Shown: one piece after another, positions 37,334 through 45,353 of the stretch
How positions within the stretch are numbered: position 1 is the first letter of the stretch
Layout of the letters: every line of letters starts with the position of its first letter
Assembly: GCA_963817755.1 (NCBI GenBank)
Contig: CAWFPB010000002.1
Coordinates: 744,001-808,000, forward strand
Length of the DNA: 64,000 bases
Source of the DNA: Oleiagrimonas sp963817755
GTDB taxonomy: Bacteria; Pseudomonadota; Gammaproteobacteria; Xanthomonadales; Rhodanobacteraceae
Direction: 5' to 3'
Position numbers and translations under genes: made by a program
The notes under the pieces: model-generated
The model's database searches: none
The model's input: the letters and a program-made list of their open reading frames with translations, nothing else
What the model was told of the DNA's origin: nothing

Positions 37334-37705
37334 ATGAGTATCAGCGAAGCCGAAGCGGCGGTGATGGAAGTGCTGTGGCGCTCCGCTCCACGCAGCGCGG
37401 AGGAGATCGTCGAGGCGGTCGGCACCGAGCGCGACTGGCGCGAAGGCACCGTCAAGTCCCTGCTCAACCGACTGCTGAAAAAGCAGGCGATCCGCGCCGA
37501 AAAGGACGGGCGGCGCTACCTGTATTCGCCGCTGGTGGCGCGCGAGGCCTATGTATCGCAGGAAAGCGAGGGCCTGCTCGATCGCCTGTTCGACGGTCGC
37601 GTGGCGCCGCTGGTGGCGCATTTCAGCGCCCAGCAAAAGCTCAGCAAGCGCGATGTCGAGGAACTCAAGCGCCTGATCGGGGAGCTCGACGATGACCGCG
37701 GTTGA
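37334..37705 (+). CDS. blaI: BlaI/MecI-family winged-helix repressor
   Basis: A 123-residue repressor from ATG 37334 (MSISEAEAAVMEVLW). ATG 37322 is an alternative but falls inside the second operator. The winged helix (SAEEIVEAVG, WREGTVKSLLNRLLKKQAIRA) and the dimerising tail are typical; the loop RAEKDGRRYLYSPLV is the wing. BlaI proteins are cleaved when the partner sensor protease is activated by a beta-lactam or other signal. It overlaps the M56 gene by 14 bases. Confidence 0.9.
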   Translation: MSISEAEAAVMEVLWRSAPRSAEEIVEAVGTERDWREGTVKSLLNRLLKKQAIRAEKDGRRYLYSPLVAREAYVSQESEGLLDRLFDGRVAPLVAHFSAQQKLSKRDVEELKRLIGELDDDRG

Positions 37706-38861
37706 CCTGCTGCAGCGCCTGTGGATGGCGACGCTGGCAGCCACCGCCGCGCTGGCCGTGGTCGGTCTGCTGCGACGGTCCTGGCGGCGCGCGTTCGGTG
37801 CCGAGCAGGCGTGCCGTCTGTGGTGGCTTCCGGTGCTGGCACTGCTGGCCAGCCAGCTTCCCCATCCTTCCAGCCTGCCGGTGCTGGGCCCGGTCCTGGC
37901 TACTGTGCACTGGCAGCACGTGCCGGCTGTCGCCACGTCACCGGCCACAGGTGTATGGATCCCCACGGCCTTGTTGTCGTCCTGGCTGGTCGGTGTCCTA
38001 CTCCTGCTGACCTGGGAGGCCGCATGCCAATGGCGTTTTATGCGGAGTCTTGCAGGGCCGCAGGTCCGTCGCTCCGATTACATGGGCATCAGCCTGTTGC
38101 ATCATCCGCATGCCGGGCAAAGCCCCGCGCTTGTCGGCTGCTGGCGGCCACGGATCGTGCTTCCTTCGGATTTCCGGGAACGATACGACGATGCTGAGCG
38201 GGCCTTGATCCTGGCGCATGAGTGCATGCATGCGCAGCGGCGGGATCTGCCGGCCCTGCTGCTGGGGGTCTGCCTGCGCGCCGTGCTGTGGTTCCACCCG
38301 CTGGTTTGGTGGGGCGTGACCAGCCTGCGCGAGGATCAGGAATTAGCCTGCGATGCCGCGTTACTGAGTCGACGCCTGGCCAGCCCCCGCCAGTACGCCC
38401 AAGCCCTGCTTAACACACATGTTTCATCCCCACGTCACGCAGTCATTGGATGTGCGTGGCACCATCATCCCGTCAAGGAGCGCATCACCATGTTGAAATA
38501 CGCCCGCCCTTCACTTGTACGTCGCGGCAGCGGTACGTTGCTGGTCAGCGTATTGGGCTTCGCGCTGGTCGGCACCGTCTATGCCAACACAGCACACCAG
38601 GCCTCGACTGCGACATCGGCGGCATCGGCCAGCCACGGCGTGATCCGGTCAGTCATGAAGAATGTCTCCGTGCGCGACGCCGCGACCAAGGTTGCCACAG
38701 CCGCCGGCTTCGTGCTGGACAATCCCGAAGCGCTGAGCACCCGTGCCGTCACATTCAAGTTCAAGGACATGGATGGAAGGAAAGCGCTCAAGCTGTTGGC
38801 CCAGGTCGATGGCAAGCAGGCGGTATTCAACGGCAACCACGTGCGCATCCAGCCGCACTGA
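37692..38861 (+). CDS. BlaR1-like M56 membrane metalloprotease with a secretin/TonB-type STN-like tail
   Basis: A 389-residue protein. Four helices are visible (about 10-27, 42-58, 88-108, and one near 285-300). The zinc motif HECMH is in ILAHECMHAQRRD, with the third ligand probably in REDQELACDA. In place of a penicillin-binding sensor, the C-terminus (about 315-389: VRDAATKVATAAGFVLDN, ALKLLAQVDGKQAVFNGNHV) resembles the short STN domain found in secretins and TonB receptors. It is co-transcribed with blaI, so it should be the sensor that triggers its cleavage. The input signal is unknown; no beta-lactamase gene is adjacent. Confidence 0.85.
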   Translation: MTAVDLLQRLWMATLAATAALAVVGLLRRSWRRAFGAEQACRLWWLPVLALLASQLPHPSSLPVLGPVLATVHWQHVPAVATSPATGVWIPTALLSSWLVGVLLLLTWEAACQWRFMRSLAGPQVRRSDYMGISLLHHPHAGQSPALVGCWRPRIVLPSDFRERYDDAERALILAHECMHAQRRDLPALLLGVCLRAVLWFHPLVWWGVTSLREDQELACDAALLSRRLASPRQYAQALLNTHVSSPRHAVIGCAWHHHPVKERITMLKYARPSLVRRGSGTLLVSVLGFALVGTVYANTAHQASTATSAASASHGVIRSVMKNVSVRDAATKVATAAGFVLDNPEALSTRAVTFKFKDMDGRKALKLLAQVDGKQAVFNGNHVRIQPH

Positions 38862-38908
38862 GCCGGGTTAGACTGGGCGGCGATCCGGCCGCCCAGGCAT
38901 TCTCCTGC

Positions 38909-39859
38909 ATGTCTTCGACTGCACAACCCGTACTGCTCATCCATGGTGGCGCCGGCGAGATCCGGCGCGACATGGATCCCAACACCCGCCGCGCCATCGG
39001 AGCCAGCCTGCGAGAGGCGCTGGCACGGGGATACGAACAACTGCTTTCCGGGCGGTCCGCCGTGGACGCGGTTGCGGCGGCCGTGCATGTTCTCGAGGAT
39101 GCGCCGCACTTCAACGCCGGGCGTGGCTCGGTGTTCACCCATGACGGTCGCAACGAGATGGACGCGGCCATCATGGAAGGCTCGACCCGGCGCGCCGGGG
39201 CCGTGGCCGGCATCGAGTGCATCCGCAACCCGGTGCTTCTGGCCCGGGCGGTGATGGAGCATTCGCCGCACGTCATGCTGGCCGGGCGCGGCGCCGAGGC
39301 CTTCGCCCGCGAGCAGGGCATCGAGCGGGCCGATCCGGACTGGTTCCGCACCGAACGCCGCTGGCAGCAACTGCAGGAAGCCCAGCGCAGGGATGCGTCC
39401 GGCAGCGAGGACGAGCGCGCCGGTGGCTACTACGGCACCGTGGGCGCGGTGGCCCTGGATGCGCGCGGGCACCTGGCCGCCGCCACCTCCACCGGCGGCA
39501 TGACCGACAAGCGCTGGGGCCGCATCGGCGACTCACCGGTGATCGGCGGCGGCACCTATGCCGATACCGCCTGCGCGGTGTCCGGCACCGGCTGGGGCGA
39601 GTACTACATCCGCAGCGCGGCCGCCCACGCGATCTGCATGCGCGTGGGGACCCTGGGGCAATCGCCGGAGCAGGCCGCCGCAGCGCTCATCCACGAGGAG
39701 ATTCCCGCCATGGGCGGCGACGGCGGCGCCATCGTGCTCGGTGCCGACGGGCGCTTCGCGCTGCCGTTCGGCACGGCGGGCATGTACCGCGGCTGGGTCG
39801 GCGCCGACGGCCAGCCGCACGTGGCGATCTTTGACGACGAGGAGCCTGCCGCGAGCTGA
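38909..39859 (+). CDS. iaaA: isoaspartyl peptidase / L-asparaginase (IaaA-type Ntn hydrolase)
   Basis: A 316-residue Ntn-hydrolase. The N-terminal block VLLIHGGAGEI, FNAGRGSVFTHDGRNEMDA, and the autocleavage site GYYGTVGAVALD with the catalytic Thr (the G-T bond) match the plant-type asparaginase family. Post-cleavage motif TGGMTDKRWGRIGDSPVIG is conserved. It cleaves isoaspartyl dipeptides and asparagine. No signal peptide is apparent, so probably cytoplasmic. 47 bases after the M56 gene, possibly read through. Confidence 0.92.
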   Translation: MSSTAQPVLLIHGGAGEIRRDMDPNTRRAIGASLREALARGYEQLLSGRSAVDAVAAAVHVLEDAPHFNAGRGSVFTHDGRNEMDAAIMEGSTRRAGAVAGIECIRNPVLLARAVMEHSPHVMLAGRGAEAFAREQGIERADPDWFRTERRWQQLQEAQRRDASGSEDERAGGYYGTVGAVALDARGHLAAATSTGGMTDKRWGRIGDSPVIGGGTYADTACAVSGTGWGEYYIRSAAAHAICMRVGTLGQSPEQAAAALIHEEIPAMGGDGGAIVLGADGRFALPFGTAGMYRGWVGADGQPHVAIFDDEEPAAS

Positions 39860-39937
39860 ATCGAAGCGCCGCCCCGATTGACGACCGGGTCGCGCATGCG
39901 CAGGCTGGGTGCTCCACAGGCAGCTCCGGAGCACACC

Positions 39938-40885
39938 ATGGAACGTCGCAGATTGGGCCGCTCGCCCCTCGAGGTCGCGCCGCTGGCGCTGGGTGGCAAC
40001 GTGTTCGGCTGGACCGCCGACGAGAAGGCCTCGTTCGCCGTGCTTGACGCCTTCGTCGACGCCGGTTTCCAGCTGGTCGACACCGCCGACTGCTACTCGC
40101 AATGGGTGGACGGAAACGACGGCGGCGAGTCGGAAGCCATGATCGGCAAGTGGCTGCGCGCCAGCGGCAAGCGCGACCGGGTGCTGATCGCCACCAAGGT
40201 GGCCAAGTGGCGCCATCGCCGCGGGCTGGCGCCGGACAACATCCACGCCGCGGTCGACGATTCGCTGCGCCGCCTGGGCGTGGACACCATCGACCTGTAC
40301 CAGTCCCACGAATTCGACCCCGACGTTCCGCAGGCGGAGACCCTGGGCGCCTACGCGCGGCTGATCGAGCAGGGCAAGGTGCGGGTGATCGGATCCTCCA
40401 ACTTCACGGCCGCACAGATGCGCGAGTCGCTTCGAATCAGTGCTGAACACGGCCTGCCGCGCTACGAGACCATGCAGCCGGAGTACAACCTGATGCAGCG
40501 GGAAAGCTACGAGGACGAGCTACAGGCCCTGGCCGTGGACCAGGACATCGGCGTGATCAGCTACTACGCCCTGGCCAGCGGCTTCCTCAGCGGAAAGTAC
40601 CGCAGCCGCGCGGACCTGGGCCAGAGTGCGCGCGGCGGTTCGGTGGCCAAGTATCTGGATGCGCGCGGCATGGGCGTGCTGGAGGCCATGGATACGGTCG
40701 CCGAACGCCACGGCGCCAGCCCCGTGCAGGTGGCGCTGGCCTGGTTGATGGCCAAGCGCGGCATCAGCGCGCCGATCGCCAGCGCCACCGGCGTGACGCA
40801 GCTGCAGGAACTGGTCGGGGCGGTGCGGCTGCGGCTGGAAACGGACGACCTCGAATGCCTGGACCGGGCCAGCGCGCGCGATTGA
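39938..40885 (+). CDS. aldo/keto reductase
   Basis: A 315-residue AKR of the 'YajO/Tas' group: N-terminal RRLGRSPLEVAPLALGGNVFG, Asp in LVDTADCYS with the catalytic Tyr, Lys in IATKVAKW, His in LYQSHEFDPD, and NADPH-binding end PIASATGVTQLQELV. Substrate unknown. The ATG at 39938 is preceded by CGGAGC. It is convergent with the regulator gene, 3 bases apart. Confidence 0.9.
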   Translation: MERRRLGRSPLEVAPLALGGNVFGWTADEKASFAVLDAFVDAGFQLVDTADCYSQWVDGNDGGESEAMIGKWLRASGKRDRVLIATKVAKWRHRRGLAPDNIHAAVDDSLRRLGVDTIDLYQSHEFDPDVPQAETLGAYARLIEQGKVRVIGSSNFTAAQMRESLRISAEHGLPRYETMQPEYNLMQRESYEDELQALAVDQDIGVISYYALASGFLSGKYRSRADLGQSARGGSVAKYLDARGMGVLEAMDTVAERHGASPVQVALAWLMAKRGISAPIASATGVTQLQELVGAVRLRLETDDLECLDRASARD

Positions 40886-40888
40886 GCG

Positions 40889-41464
40889 CTATTCGTCGTG
40901 GTGGTTGTCCGGGCGCTCGCGCACCGGATGCTTGGCCAGCTTGCGCTGCAGCGTGCGGCGGTGCATGCCCAGGCGGCGGGCGGTTTCGGAGATGTTGCCT
41001 TCGCATTCGGTGAGCACGCGCTGGATGTGCTCCCATTCCAGGCGGCGCAGGGGCAGCGGGCCGTTGGGCGCCTCCGGCCCACTGTCTTCCGGAACCTTTT
41101 CGTGTTCGCCGGTCAGTGCCCGCACCACGGCATCGGCGTCGACCGGCTTGGCCAGGTAGTCGTGCGCGCCGCGCTTGATCGCTTCCACGGCGGTGGCGAT
41201 GGAGGCGTAGCCGGTCAGCAGCAGGATGCGCATGCCGGGCGCAAGCCGGCGCAGCTCGCCGATCAGCTGCAGGCCGTTGTGCTCGCCCAGTTTCAGGTCC
41301 AGCACGCAATATTCGGGCTGCATGCGGCGTGTCTGCGACAGGGCGGTGTCGGCGTCGTGGGCCACTTCGACCTGGAAGCCGCGTGAACCCAGGGCCCGCG
41401 ACAGCACCATGGTGAAGGTCACGTCGTCGTCGACGACCAGAAGCTTGGCGTGGGAATCGTTCAT
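40889..41464 (-). CDS. regA: RegA/PrrA-type redox response regulator
   Basis: A 191-residue regulator. Receiver domain with VVDDDVTF acidic pair, phosphoacceptor Asp in YCVLDLKLGEHNG, and Lys in YLAKPVDAD. A Pro-containing linker (PEDSGPEAPNGPLPLRR) joins to a C-terminal Fis-type HTH (NISETARRLGMHRRTLQRKL), characteristic of RegA/PrrA/ActR. In purple bacteria this system controls respiration and redox genes; in Pseudomonas it is RoxR. It lies 39 bases downstream of regB on the same strand. Confidence 0.9.
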   Translation of the reverse strand: MNDSHAKLLVVDDDVTFTMVLSRALGSRGFQVEVAHDADTALSQTRRMQPEYCVLDLKLGEHNGLQLIGELRRLAPGMRILLLTGYASIATAVEAIKRGAHDYLAKPVDADAVVRALTGEHEKVPEDSGPEAPNGPLPLRRLEWEHIQRVLTECEGNISETARRLGMHRRTLQRKLAKHPVRERPDNHHDE

Positions 41465-41503
41465 GTCGCCGGGAAGTGTACCGGATGAAGGTCGCTTGCG
41501 GCC

Positions 41504-42766
41504 TCAGACCACCGACAGCGGCAGGCGCAGGCGGATTTCCCCGCCGCCGTCCACGTTGCGGGCCACCAGTTCGCCATCCATGCGGTCGGCGGTGGCTTCG
41601 GCCAGCGCCAGGCCCAGGCCCAGGCCGGTCTGCTTGCGGGTGAAGCCCAGGCCGGTGAGCGTGTCCAGGTCGGAGAATCCGGGGCCGCGGTCGCGCACGG
41701 CCAGTTCCAGCCAGTCGTCGTCGGTGCTGGCTGCCAGGAAAATTTCGTCTTGATCCTGGCTGGCGGAGGCGTCGGCGGCATTGTTGAGCAGGTTCAGCAG
41801 CGCATGTCGCAGGCCGGGCTGTATGTGCACGACCAGGTCCGGCTGCGCCGGCAGGGTCACGTGCACCGTGGTTTCCGGACGCAGCAGGCGGAAGCGCTCC
41901 AGGCACACGTGCACGAAAGACTCCACGCTCATCGTCTCCGGGGCCTGCGAGAGCTGCGCCTTGCCGAAGCTGACCATCTCGCGAAGGCTGTCGCGGCAGC
42001 GCTCGATCTGCGCCTGCAGCAGCTCCAGATCCTGGTCCAGCTGGCTGTCGTCGGCATGCTCGCGGCGTATTTCCGGCAGCAGCGTGCGCATGGTCGACAG
42101 CGGCGTGTTCATCTCGTGCGCGGCGCTGGCCGCCTGGGTGGCGATGGCCAGGATGCCCTCGTCGCGCAGGGCACGCTCGCGGATGCGCTGGATCTCGGCC
42201 TGCTGCTCGCGCAGGGCGGTCGCCAGGCGCAGGATGAACACGCCCAGCAGGATCGCGGTGATGATGAAGTTCACCACCATGCCGACCACGTGCAGACGGA
42301 AATCGGTCAGGCCGTAGACGTGGATTTCGGGCAGAGCCAGCGACCAGCGCAGCAGGCCCAGGTAGACCAGGCCACTCAGGATCGCCACCGCCAGCACCGC
42401 CGCCGTCGACAGCGCGGCCGCGCTCAGCGCGATCGGCACCAGCATCAGCGTGACGAAGGGATTGCTGGCGCCGCCGGTCAGGTACAGCAGGTAACCCAGC
42501 ACCAGGATGTCGACCAGGGTGTGGCCGATCGACTCCAGTTCGGTGACCGGCCAGGAACGGCGCAGGCGCCAGGCCGCGAATACCGCGAACACCGCCAGTG
42601 CGCCGACGCCGACCAGCAGGCGCAGCACCGGGATGGCCATGTCCAGCCAGGTGGTGACGGCGAGGATGGCGATGCATTGGCCGGCGATCGCGGACACCCG
42701 CAACCAGGCCAGGGACTGGGCCAGCGCGCGCGGGCCGGTACGCAGGGAGTGGCTATCGGAATTCAC
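41504..42766 (-). CDS. regB: RegB/PrrB-type membrane redox sensor histidine kinase
   Basis: A 420-residue kinase with six hydrophobic segments (about 15-180). The quinone-linked loop motif TGGASNPFVTL corresponds to the GGxxNPF of RegB. The H-box AAHEMNTPLSTM holds the phosphorylated His; after it a Cys sits in QIERCRDSLREM, at the place of the redox-switch Cys of RegB. ATPase N box LLNLLNNAADAS, G boxes RDRGPGFSD and GLGLGLALAEA. It should sense respiratory redox state through quinone and Cys and phosphorylate RegA. Confidence 0.9.
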   Translation of the reverse strand: MNSDSHSLRTGPRALAQSLAWLRVSAIAGQCIAILAVTTWLDMAIPVLRLLVGVGALAVFAVFAAWRLRRSWPVTELESIGHTLVDILVLGYLLYLTGGASNPFVTLMLVPIALSAAALSTAAVLAVAILSGLVYLGLLRWSLALPEIHVYGLTDFRLHVVGMVVNFIITAILLGVFILRLATALREQQAEIQRIRERALRDEGILAIATQAASAAHEMNTPLSTMRTLLPEIRREHADDSQLDQDLELLQAQIERCRDSLREMVSFGKAQLSQAPETMSVESFVHVCLERFRLLRPETTVHVTLPAQPDLVVHIQPGLRHALLNLLNNAADASASQDQDEIFLAASTDDDWLELAVRDRGPGFSDLDTLTGLGFTRKQTGLGLGLALAEATADRMDGELVARNVDGGGEIRLRLPLSVV

Positions 42767-42808
42767 GGGTCATGGGGTATCCGGGATCGCACAAGGGTAG
42801 CGCAAAAC

Positions 42809-42839
42809 AAAGGGCCGCCGGAGGTTCCGGCGGCCCTTT
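42809..42839 (-). terminator. strong intrinsic terminator after the POT transporter gene
   Basis: A perfect 14-bp stem AAAGGGCCGCCGGA / TCCGGCGGCCCTTT (42809-42822 with 42826-42839), loop GGT. Read on the - strand it is followed by TTTGTTTT-like sequence (GTTTTGCGC), a proper U-tract. It isolates regB from the transporter. Confidence 0.85.
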
Positions 42840-42861
42840 GCATCGCGCGTGGGGCGTGGGC

Positions 42862-44619
42862 TTACTCTTCCGATCCGATGGTCGGCACGCCCGATTCCAT
42901 GGCCGCTTCCATGGAGGCGTTGTGCTCGTGGTGCTGCTTGTCGAGCTTGCGCATCATCGGCAGGACGGCAATGGCGATGAGGGTGCAGATCACGCCGGCC
43001 ACGCCCAGCCAGAAGAACAGCGTGGTGTAGATCGGCATGGTGATGCCGTACAGCTGCTGGTTGAACTGGTGCAGCAGGTCCTGGGTCGGCTGCGGCAGCG
43101 AGGAGAAAGCGGGTAGGTTGGCTTGCTTGGCAAAGTCGGCCGCCTTGTCCGCGTGCTGGATCCACTGACGGAAGTTATCCAGGTTCAGCGACATCACCGC
43201 GGGGATCTTCGCCTGCACCTGGCTGACGATCGGCGTCGATGCATGGGCCACGATGTTCTTGATGGTGTCGGGCACGCTGGAGATGGTTGCCACCTTGGCG
43301 CCCAGGTACTGCGACACGCCCGAGGCCACGAAGTAGGCACCCATCATGAAGCCGCCCATGCGCGCCGGCACGTAGCGGGCGATCATGGCCAGGCCCAGGC
43401 CGCTGACCAGCAGCTCGCCCAGCGAGGAGAAACCGTAGCCCCAGACCATGATCCAGGACGTGGTGCGGTGGTCGACGGCGAAGTGGTCGGCTGCGCTGTA
43501 GATGAAAAAGCCAATGGCCACCATGGCGAAGCCGAGCGCGAACTTGCCGGCGACCGACAGGTCCTTGCCCTTGCTGCCAGCCTTGGTGTAGATCATCGCC
43601 AGCGGCACGCTGAGGATCATGATCCAGATCGGGTTGAAGGACTGGAACTGCGCCGGCGACCAGGTCCACAGGTGGAAGCCGAACAGGTCGAAGCTCCAGT
43701 TCACGTTGCGCAACGCGAACAGGTTCAGCGAGGTCGACATCTGCTGGTAGAAGATGAAGAAGAACACCGTCTGGATGGTCAGCACCAGGGCCGCGGCCAG
43801 GCCCGCGCGTTCCTTCTGGTGGCTCTGGTTGATCAGGTAGACGAAGATGCCCAGCACCACCGCGCCGGCAATGTAGACGAAGGCCTTGGCGATCTCCTCG
43901 TTCTGCAGGATCAGCGCCGAGGCGAACACCGCGAGTACGCCGAGACCGAGCACCGCGCCCAGGCGGGCGAAGTTGACCGGCTTTTCATCCGGCTCCGAAC
44001 CGATGTGGTCCAGCGTGTGGCGCATGGAGGCGTAGTTGAGCATGCCGAGCACCAGGCCGAAGGCGCACACGGCGAAGGCAGCGTGCCAGCCCAGCTCGTT
44101 GCCGTAGTGCAAGTTGACGTAGTCCTTGATCTTGGGCGTCAGCAGCATGGAGACCGTGGAACCGACGTTCACGGCCATGTAGTAAATGGTGAAGGCGCTG
44201 TCGATCTTCGAATCGTCGCCCTCGTAGATCTTGCGCACCAGGTTGCCCGCGTTGGCCTTGAACAGGCCGTTGCCGACCACCACCACGCCCAGCGCGCAGA
44301 ACAGGAACCAGGTGCTCTGGCCGGGTACCGACATGAAGGCGTAGCCCACGGCCAGGATGAAGGCGCCCAGCAGCATGGTGCGCCGCGTGCCCAGGATCTT
44401 GTCGCCGATCCAGCCACCGATGGCAGGCGCCACGTAGATCAGCGCGGCAGCCGCTCCCCAGGTCAGCTGCGCGCGGGTGTCGGGAAAGTCCAGGCGCTGG
44501 ACCATGAAGTAGACGATCAGCGCCTGCATGCCGTAGTAGCCGAACCGCTCCCACAGCTCGATCAGGAAGACGGTCGTGAATGACCGTGTTTGCGAAACGG
44601 GTGCTTGTGTGGTGCTCAT
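42862..44619 (-). CDS. POT-family proton-coupled di/tripeptide transporter
   Basis: A 585-residue, 12-14 helix transporter. It carries the family signatures IELWERFGYYGMQALIVYF (ExxERFxYY proton-coupling motif), GGWIGDKILGTRRTMLLG, and FTIYYMAVNVGSTVS. Longer than E. coli DtpA/B, with an extended insertion (about 480-540) near the C-terminus, as often seen in Xanthomonadales and Bacteroidetes. Start ATG 44619, with GGA about 9 bases upstream. It imports peptides with protons and fits a proteolytic lifestyle together with the exported M16 and S9 peptidases. Confidence 0.9.
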   Translation of the reverse strand: MSTTQAPVSQTRSFTTVFLIELWERFGYYGMQALIVYFMVQRLDFPDTRAQLTWGAAAALIYVAPAIGGWIGDKILGTRRTMLLGAFILAVGYAFMSVPGQSTWFLFCALGVVVVGNGLFKANAGNLVRKIYEGDDSKIDSAFTIYYMAVNVGSTVSMLLTPKIKDYVNLHYGNELGWHAAFAVCAFGLVLGMLNYASMRHTLDHIGSEPDEKPVNFARLGAVLGLGVLAVFASALILQNEEIAKAFVYIAGAVVLGIFVYLINQSHQKERAGLAAALVLTIQTVFFFIFYQQMSTSLNLFALRNVNWSFDLFGFHLWTWSPAQFQSFNPIWIMILSVPLAMIYTKAGSKGKDLSVAGKFALGFAMVAIGFFIYSAADHFAVDHRTTSWIMVWGYGFSSLGELLVSGLGLAMIARYVPARMGGFMMGAYFVASGVSQYLGAKVATISSVPDTIKNIVAHASTPIVSQVQAKIPAVMSLNLDNFRQWIQHADKAADFAKQANLPAFSSLPQPTQDLLHQFNQQLYGITMPIYTTLFFWLGVAGVICTLIAIAVLPMMRKLDKQHHEHNASMEAAMESGVPTIGSEE

Positions 44620-44897
44620 GTAGGAGTCCGTTTTGACGTTGGAATTTCCTGACGGCGCTCGGCCGCCCCCCAGGTAGGCCCTCTGCGGGGCACAATTGCC
44701 CAAGGGTACCCGATTGCGTGGGCCGTTCTTGCTGCAATGCAACATGGTGGGGCGGGCTTTGCAGGAGCCGATTGCGGGAGGTGCTATGGCATCATGAGCG
44801 GAGCACGGGGCGGCCGCGTCCGGCGGTTTGCGACATGCGCGATGCAGGCCCCGGCAACCGGTGGACTGCCGGAACAGACACAGCAGGAGCCGGGGGC

Positions 44898-45272
44898 ATG
44901 GCCAGTACCGAACCGCGCGGACCGCGGCAAATCTGGAAGGCGTTCATCTGGTCGATGAAGGGGCTGGGCGCGGCCTGGCGCCACGAGGCCTCGTTCCGCC
45001 TGGAGCTGTATTTGGCCGTGGTGCTGGTGCCGCTCGGACTGTGGCTGGGGCAGGGCGGGGTGGAGAAGGCCCTGCTGGCCGGCACGCCGCTGCTGGTGAT
45101 GAGCGCCGAGTTGCTCAATTCGGGCATCGAGGCGGTGGTCGACAAGATCAGCCCGGAGTTCGACGAACTGGCCGGGCGGGCCAAGGACATGGGTTCGGCC
45201 GCGGTGTTCCTGCTGATGATGCTGGTGCTGCTGACCTGGGGTCTGCTGCTGGGGCCGCGGCTGTGGGCGTAG
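44898..45272 (+). CDS. dgkA: DgkA, diacylglycerol kinase
   Basis: A 124-residue, three-helix enzyme. ATG 44898 (MASTEPRGPRQIWKAFIW) is preceded by GGAG. The signature EASFRLELYLAV, then AELLNSGIEAVVDKISPE with the catalytic Glu and metal site, then KDMGSAAVFLLMMLVLLTWG. It recycles diacylglycerol to phosphatidate in the inner membrane. Divergent from the POT gene; followed by a strong terminator. Confidence 0.93.
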   Translation: MASTEPRGPRQIWKAFIWSMKGLGAAWRHEASFRLELYLAVVLVPLGLWLGQGGVEKALLAGTPLLVMSAELLNSGIEAVVDKISPEFDELAGRAKDMGSAAVFLLMMLVLLTWGLLLGPRLWA

Positions 45273-45300
45273 CCGGGTAACGGGTTTCCGGTGGCGCATG

Positions 45301-45328
45301 AAAAAGCCCGGCGCGTGCCGGGCTTTTT
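45301..45328. terminator. bidirectional intrinsic terminator between dgkA and the S9 peptidase gene
   Basis: A perfect 12-bp stem AAAAAGCCCGGC / GCCGGGCTTTTT (45301-45312 with 45317-45328), loop GCGT, with A and T tracts suiting both strands. Confidence 0.9.
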
Positions 45329-45353
45329 CGTTGCCGAAAGCGAGAAACATGCG

